The position numbers were made by a program, and so were the translations under genes. The notes under the pieces were generated by a model. That model had not been told where the DNA came from. It made no database searches and saw only the letters and a list, made by a program, of their open reading frames with translations. Source: Rhodospirillales bacterium (GTDB lineage Bacteria > Pseudomonadota > Alphaproteobacteria > ATCC43930 > CGMCC-115725). From it: DNA of 18,434 nucleotides. Below, piece after piece: positions 14,208 through 18,434 of this stretch. Numbering within the stretch: the stretch's first letter is position 1; each line of letters opens with the position of its first letter. The DNA is taken from the NCBI GenBank assembly GCA_015654725.1, contig JAATGI010000253.1, forward strand, positions 1-18,434. Reading direction: 5' to 3'.

Positions 14208-15299
14208 GTGAGCAAAATCGATTTCGCTTTCTGGGACGCGGTCGGCGGTTACGCGGAAGGCCGCGAGGCCATGGCCGACATTTACGACACCCATGTCCGG
14301 CTCGCCCGGGAATTGGACGAAGCCGGCTGGCATTCCTATTTCGTCATCGAGCATCAGAATTCGCCCGTCGGCCGCATCACCGCGCCGACCGTCTATCTAA
14401 CCGCGGTGGCGCGCGCGACCCAGCGGCTCCGCATCGGCGCGATGATGTGGCAATTGCCGTTCTATCACCCGATCCGGCTGGCGCAGGAAGTGGCGATGCT
14501 CGACCAGCTCTCGCGCGGCCGGGTCGAATTCGGCACCGGCATCGGCGTTCACGAGCATGAATTCATCCGCTGGGGCGTCGATTACTACCAGCGCGCCGCC
14601 CTGTCCGAGGAAGTGCTGAACATCGTCAAGATGGCCTGGACCCAAGACGAGGTTACCTTCGCCGGCAAATATTTCCAGTTCGACGAGGCGCTGCCGCAGC
14701 CCAAGCCTTACCAGAATCCGCATCCGCCGATCTGGGCCGCGGTGCATTCCGACGCCGCGATCGACTTCGCCGCGCGGCACAATCTCCATGTCGCGCAAAA
14801 TCTCGATACCGACGAGGTGGTGGCGCGCAAATTCGACCTCTTTCGCAAGACTTGGCGCGACGCCGCGCATCCCGGGCCGATGCCGCGCGTGTTCCTGATG
14901 CGCAACGTGCATGTCGCCGAGACCGATGAAAAAGCCCACGCGCAGGCGCGGCAATTTCTCACCGCGGGCGAGGTTCGTGTCGGCGGCGGCGCCATCGCCA
15001 AGACCCGTATCGGCTGGGGCAGCAGCGCGCGCGGCATGGGCCGCGACAGCGAGCGCCCCGACGACAAGGCGCGCGGCGAGACCATGCGGCTCGCCGCGAC
15101 CAGTTACGACTTCAATATCGAAAGCGGCTTGGCCCTGGTCGGCAGTCCCGAGACCGTCGCGCGCCGGCTCGAGGCGGGCAAGTCGCGGATCGGCTACGAT
15201 ATTTTCTGCGGCAATTTCATCTTCGGCAAAATGCCGCCCGAGATGGCGCGCGCGTCGATCCAATTGTTCGGCAAGGAAATCGTGCCGGCGTTCAAGTGA
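14208..15299 (+). CDS. LLM-class flavin-dependent oxidoreductase (luciferase-like)
   Basis: A 363-residue bacterial-luciferase-like monooxygenase using reduced FMN or F420-type cofactor. Family signs: HSYFVIEHQ near residue 42, LRIGAMMWQLPFYHPIRLAQEVAMLDQLSRGR (about 74-105), FGTGIG and HPPIWAAVHSDAA, with a C-terminal LVGSPETVARRLE segment. The substrate cannot be read from sequence. The GTG at 14208 follows gagg by 9 bases and only 29 bp after the upstream stop, so it likely belongs to the same operon. Reduced flavin would have to come from another enzyme; whether the neighbouring flavoprotein supplies it is speculation. Confidence 0.88.
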   Translation: MSKIDFAFWDAVGGYAEGREAMADIYDTHVRLARELDEAGWHSYFVIEHQNSPVGRITAPTVYLTAVARATQRLRIGAMMWQLPFYHPIRLAQEVAMLDQLSRGRVEFGTGIGVHEHEFIRWGVDYYQRAALSEEVLNIVKMAWTQDEVTFAGKYFQFDEALPQPKPYQNPHPPIWAAVHSDAAIDFAARHNLHVAQNLDTDEVVARKFDLFRKTWRDAAHPGPMPRVFLMRNVHVAETDEKAHAQARQFLTAGEVRVGGGAIAKTRIGWGSSARGMGRDSERPDDKARGETMRLAATSYDFNIESGLALVGSPETVARRLEAGKSRIGYDIFCGNFIFGKMPPEMARASIQLFGKEIVPAFK

Positions 15300-15338
15300 T
15301 TGGTTTAGTAATCGGGTAAGTTCAAAAAGAAAATTTTT

Positions 15339-15473
15339 GAACCACCAAGACACCAAGAAAAACAGAATTCCCCCATACCGGCGTAAGCCGGTATCCACGG
15401 AGTCGCTGCACGATGGACCCCGGCTTTCGCCGGGGTAAAAATATTCCTTAGTGTCTTAGTGTCTTGGTGGTTC
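15339..15473. repeat. 135-bp hairpin repeat element with nested REP palindromes
   Basis: gaaccaccaagacaccaag (15339-15357) and its near-perfect inverse (15455-15473, one mismatch) frame two perfect inner hairpins: ataccggc/gccggtat (15375-15394) and accccggc/gccggggt (15417-15436). The nested, inverted layout resembles a non-autonomous repeat insertion (REPIN inside a longer inverted repeat). It lies between convergent genes, and its right end reaches into the stop codon of the amidohydrolase gene. The strong hairpins may also stop transcription from either side. Confidence 0.8.
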
Positions 15474-16395
15474 AGCCCTTTAAGAGCGCGAGCGCGTTCT
15501 CCCGGTCGATCGCGCGCAGCTCGGCGTCGTTGAACACGCCGCATCGTTGCAAGCCGTTGACGTGATCGAGCGCGGAGCGGAACGGATAGTCCGTGCCGAA
15601 CACGATGCGCGACACCGGCACGAGCTGCTTCAGCCCCGACATGGAAATCGCGTTGGCCGATTGCGCCGTGTCGTAATGAAAGCGCCGCGCCTCGGCGCCA
15701 AAGCCGTTCGGAAACTTACCGGCATGTTGCGGCAGCTTGGTCATGCCCTCGAAGCGCTCCGCGAGGAACGGCATGGTGCCGCCGGCATGGCTCCAAATCA
15801 TCTTGACGTCGGGGAAGCGCGCCGCCGCCCCGCCGAACACCATGCGCGCGATGGCGCGCGTCGTGTCGGTGCCGAATTCGATCGCCGCGTCGGCCACGCC
15901 CGGCACGATATTGCGGCAGCAATCCGGCGCGGTCGGATGAACATAGGCCACGGCCTTGCGCCGATTCAATTCCGCAAACACCGGATCGAAGGCCGGATCG
16001 CCGAGCCATTTGTCGCCGTAAGAAGTGAGCAAGCCGACGCCGTCGGCCCTGAGTTGATCGAGGCCGTAGGCGATCTCGGCAAGCGCGCCATCGACATCCG
16101 GGAGCGGCAGCGCGGTGAACAGGCCGAAGCGGCCCTTATGGTCGGCGCGCAATTTCGCCGCGTAGTAGTTGCAATGGCGGGCGAGCGAGTGCGCCGTTTT
16201 GCCGTCGCCGAACCAGAGGCCCGGCGTGGTGATCGACAGCAGCGCGGTCGCGACGCCGGCGCGGTCCATATCCTCGATGGCTTTCGCCACCGACCAGTCG
16301 CGCGCGAGCGGGATGATTTGCCCCGGCCCATGCGCCGCCACCCATTCCGGCGGCGAGAAATGGGCGTGAACGTCGATGCGATGCGGATCGGTCAT
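15472..16395 (-). CDS. Amidohydrolase family protein, ACMSD-like
   Basis: A 307-residue metal-dependent hydrolase/decarboxylase of the amidohydrolase-2 group, typified by aminocarboxymuconate-semialdehyde decarboxylase. The metal ligands are all present: His10/His12 (DVHAHF), His153 (YVHPT), His203 (WSHAGG) and Asp269 (FGTDYPF). ACMSD-like enzymes decarboxylate ring-cleavage products; other members hydrolyse gamma-resorcylate-type acids, so the exact substrate is open. Its start overlaps the stop of the upstream lyase-like gene (ATGA, 16392-16395), so the two are translated as a coupled pair. The TGA stop lies at the edge of a repeat element. Confidence 0.88.
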   Translation of the reverse strand: MTDPHRIDVHAHFSPPEWVAAHGPGQIIPLARDWSVAKAIEDMDRAGVATALLSITTPGLWFGDGKTAHSLARHCNYYAAKLRADHKGRFGLFTALPLPDVDGALAEIAYGLDQLRADGVGLLTSYGDKWLGDPAFDPVFAELNRRKAVAYVHPTAPDCCRNIVPGVADAAIEFGTDTTRAIARMVFGGAAARFPDVKMIWSHAGGTMPFLAERFEGMTKLPQHAGKFPNGFGAEARRFHYDTAQSANAISMSGLKQLVPVSRIVFGTDYPFRSALDHVNGLQRCGVFNDAELRAIDRENALALLKG

Positions 16396-17378
16396 TTCTT
16401 TTCCTCCTCGGCGAACGTGGTTTTGTGGCCCCAGGTCGAGTCGTAATCGCGCTTCGCCGCCTCGGACAGAAACCGCTCCTCGATTTCGCGGATTTTCGGC
16501 TGCCCGACCAGCGTGCCGAAATCAGCCCTACCCCATTTGCTGGCGCGCGCCGCGGCATCCCAGTCGCGTAGCGCCGCGCTGCCGCGCTCCTTGAAATCGT
16601 TGAGCACTTGCCAAGAGGCTTGGAGGCCCGCCGTTGCCGCGATCACCGGATAAAGCGCGATCTTGAGGCCGAGCGCGCCATATTCCTCGCTCGTCGGCGC
16701 CGCGTCCTTGCCACCCCAGATGGCGAGGATCGGTCCGGGCGTTTCGGCGCAGGCGCGGCGCACATCCTCGCGCGTCTCGACCGAATTGAGCCACACCAGA
16801 TCGGCGCCGCCATCGCGGATATAGGCGACGCAGCGCTTCAAGGCCTCGGCGAAGCTGCCGCCCTCGGCGCCCAACACATCGACGCGCGCGCAAATGACGA
16901 AGGCGGGATCGAGCTCGTTCCGCGCCGCCACCGCCGCCTTGATCTTGCCGACGGCTTCGTCCAAGGGAATGCAGCGCCGGCCGGCGAGGGTCGCCGATTT
17001 TTTCGGCGCCTCCTGGTCCTCGATCGACATCGCGGCGACGCCGGCGCGGACGCACTCCTGCACGGCGTAGAACACGTTGACCGCATTGCCGAAGCCGGTG
17101 TCGGCGTCGATCAGGATCGGAATGTCCGAGCGCGCCGCCATGTGGCGCGCGTGATCGACGAGATCGCGCAGGCCGATGATGCCATTGTCGGGCACGCCAT
17201 AGAGAAAGGCCGAGAGTTGCGAACCGGCGAGGAAGAAACACTCGAACCCAGCCGTTTGCGCGAGCCGCGCGTAAAGCGGGCTGAAGCCGCCGGGCATCAC
17301 GGTGACGCCGGGCCGTTTCAAGAGCTCGCGGAAGCGGAGCCGCTTTCTGTGCGCGGCGTCCTGGAAATCGTCAGCCAT
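16392..17378 (-). CDS. Isocitrate lyase/PEP mutase family protein with altered active-site loop
   Basis: A 328-residue enzyme-fold protein of the ICL/PEPM superfamily (2-methylisocitrate lyase, oxaloacetate decarboxylase, PEP mutase). Metal- and phosphate-binding elements are seen: AGSQLSAFLYG (51-61), DADTGFGN (91-98) with Asp91/Asp93, and SIEDQEAPKK (118-127). The catalytic KKCGH loop of lyases is replaced by KKSAT (126-130), so the catalytic Cys and His are missing and classical isocitrate-lyase activity is unlikely. A decarboxylase or hydrolase role is possible. The ATG at 17378 follows ggaggagg closely and overlaps the YihY stop by 8 bases; the stop overlaps the amidohydrolase start. Confidence 0.85.
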   Translation of the reverse strand: MADDFQDAAHRKRLRFRELLKRPGVTVMPGGFSPLYARLAQTAGFECFFLAGSQLSAFLYGVPDNGIIGLRDLVDHARHMAARSDIPILIDADTGFGNAVNVFYAVQECVRAGVAAMSIEDQEAPKKSATLAGRRCIPLDEAVGKIKAAVAARNELDPAFVICARVDVLGAEGGSFAEALKRCVAYIRDGGADLVWLNSVETREDVRRACAETPGPILAIWGGKDAAPTSEEYGALGLKIALYPVIAATAGLQASWQVLNDFKERGSAALRDWDAAARASKWGRADFGTLVGQPKIREIEERFLSEAAKRDYDSTWGHKTTFAEEEKK

Positions 17379-18285
17379 GGGGCTCCTCCTCCGGTTTCTT
17401 TGGCGCCGTCAGCGTATCGATCTCGGCGCCCACGAGCACGGCGATGCTCGACAGATAGAGCCAGATCAGCAGCGTCACCGCCGCGCCGACCGAACCATAA
17501 ACGATGTCATAGGCGTCGACATAGGTGACGTAAAAGGAATAAGCGAGCGAGAGGGCGAGCCACGACAAGGTCGCGACGCCGGCGCCGAGGCTGAAGCCCG
17601 AAGCCACGACCGGCCCGCGATGCGGCGCGTGCCGATAGAGCCGCGACAAGGACGCGATCATCATCAGCGCCAGGATCGGCCAGCGCGCCCAGTCGATCGC
17701 ATGGCGCCAGCCGGACGCGATCGGCAGCGAATGGACCAGCACCGGCGCCACGGCCGCCAAGGCGAAGGCCAAGGCCACGAAGATCAGCGTCGCGAAGGTC
17801 AAGACAAGGCGCAGGCCGAGCTGGCGAAAGGCGCGGCGCGTTTCGACCCGGCCGTAAATCGTGTTCAGCGCCGCGATCAGCGTCGCCAACACGGCATGGC
17901 CGCTGGTCAGGGTGAGCGCCAGGCTGACGCCGAGACTGAGGCCGTAATGATGGCGCTGGAAATGCGTGAATTTCGCGATATCCGCTGCCACCAACTTGAT
18001 CACGCTGTCGGGCAGCAGCCCCGCCGCGACCATCAGATGATGCTCGATCTCGCCGGGTGGAACCACGAGGCCGTAGATCGAAATCACCACGCCGAGGCCG
18101 GGAAACGCCGCAAGCAGGCTGAAAAAGGCGATCGCCGCCGCCGCGCCCGTGATCTTGTCGCGGCCGGATTTGACCGCGAGGCGATAGAGGAACGACGCGG
18201 CCGAGCCGAACCGCGGCTTCGACGCCGCCGCGCCGGCGAGACTCGGATCGATCATGCGCGGCGCCAATGGAACTATCTCCCTCAT
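17371..18285 (-). CDS. YihY/BrkB-family inner-membrane protein
   Basis: About 304 residues with six membrane helices, the standard YihY/BrkB fold: around AAAIAFFSLLAAFPGLGVVISIYG, GLSLGVSLALTLTSG, LVLTFATLIFVALAFAL, WPILALMMIASL, GFSLGAGVATLSWLAL and GAAVTLLIWLYLSSIAVLVGAEID. The family motif region ITGAAAAIAF and the closing GAEID are present. It was once called RNase BN by mistake; its true role is unknown, though transport or envelope functions are assumed. The start is uncertain: ATG 18285, 18300 and 18255 are in frame, none with a strong ribosome site. It leads an operon with two catabolic-type enzymes. Confidence 0.85.
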   Translation of the reverse strand: MREIVPLAPRMIDPSLAGAAASKPRFGSAASFLYRLAVKSGRDKITGAAAAIAFFSLLAAFPGLGVVISIYGLVVPPGEIEHHLMVAAGLLPDSVIKLVAADIAKFTHFQRHHYGLSLGVSLALTLTSGHAVLATLIAALNTIYGRVETRRAFRQLGLRLVLTFATLIFVALAFALAAVAPVLVHSLPIASGWRHAIDWARWPILALMMIASLSRLYRHAPHRGPVVASGFSLGAGVATLSWLALSLAYSFYVTYVDAYDIVYGSVGAAVTLLIWLYLSSIAVLVGAEIDTLTAPKKPEEEPHG

Positions 18286-18340
18286 CGCTTCGTCCGGCAT
18301 AATAGAGACCGAGGTTTGACGTGTCAGTCGGGAGGAACCC

Positions 18341-18434
18341 ATGAAAGATTTCGCCGGCAAGGTCGCCTTCATCACCGGCGGCGGCAGCGGCGCGGCCCTC
18401 GGCCAGGCCAAGGTCTTCGCCAAGGCCGGCTGCA
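18341..18434 (+). CDS. Short-chain dehydrogenase/reductase, 5' fragment
   Basis: Only the first 31 residues are in the window. MKDFAGKVAFITGGG followed by SGAALGQAKVFAKAGC shows the Rossmann-fold start of an SDR with a TGGGSGAALG version of the glycine-rich cofactor motif. The gene continues past the right edge. The ATG follows gggagg by 5 bases. It is divergent from the YihY gene across roughly 55 bp, which must contain both promoters. Substrate cannot be told from this fragment. Confidence 0.85.
   Translation, partial: MKDFAGKVAFITGGGSGAALGQAKVFAKAGC

Noticed and set aside
14397..15398. Long minus-strand open frame opposite the luciferase-like gene
   Set aside because: Shadow frame; begins inside the repeat element and has no recognisable domain.

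Overview
The window looks like chromosomal DNA of a high-GC alphaproteobacterium, perhaps Rhodospirillales-like. This is inferred from GC-rich codon use, Shine-Dalgarno-led genes and the catabolic families present; no rRNA or lineage marker is available. No tRNA, rRNA, CRISPR array or intact transposase was recognised.

Layout. 1-1330 is an accessory patch. It holds a palindrome- and repeat-rich 250 bp, a RelB/DinJ-type antitoxin gene without a toxin, a head-on Phd/YefM-type antitoxin gene whose PemK-like toxin is frameshifted and cut short, and a possible tiny lipoprotein. 1292-1686 is a compact cassette: a small GIY-YIG nuclease gene set almost flush between two inverted copies of a palindromic repeat. 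1712-4696 (minus) encodes an isobutyryl-CoA-dehydrogenase-like enzyme, an HTTM (vitamin-K-carboxylase-like) membrane protein fused to a DCC thiol-redox domain, and a small membrane-anchored partner. 4829-5823 (plus) carries DUF1330 and DUF882 (M15-like peptidase) genes. A REPIN-like hairpin (5885-5979) then leads into the two-subunit aconitase X operon (5998-7733). 7760-8471 (minus) is a nucleotidyltransferase/HEPN toxin-antitoxin pair whose HEPN gene has two single-base insertions in homopolymers.

8694-11313 holds a CmcJ/NvfI-like oxidoreductase, a convergent CBS-CBS-BON protein and a divergent D-2-hydroxyacid dehydrogenase. 11387-15299 is a run of three flavoenzymes (GMC oxidoreductase, sulfide:quinone-reductase-like protein, luciferase-like monooxygenase) that looks like one transcription unit. 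A 135-bp hairpin repeat element (15339-15473) abuts the stop codon of the next operon. That minus-strand operon (18285-15472) has overlapping genes: YihY/BrkB membrane protein, isocitrate-lyase/PEP-mutase-family protein and ACMSD-like amidohydrolase. A short-chain dehydrogenase starts at 18341 and runs off the window.

The genes suggest a metabolically broad heterotroph (acyl-CoA, hydroxyacid, alcohol and aromatic-type catabolism) with decayed toxin-antitoxin modules and several families of palindromic repeats. The most interesting items are the repeat-bracketed GIY-YIG cassette, the HTTM-DCC fusion with its partner, the fused remains of two toxin-antitoxin loci, and the PEP-mutase-family enzyme with a rewritten active-site loop.
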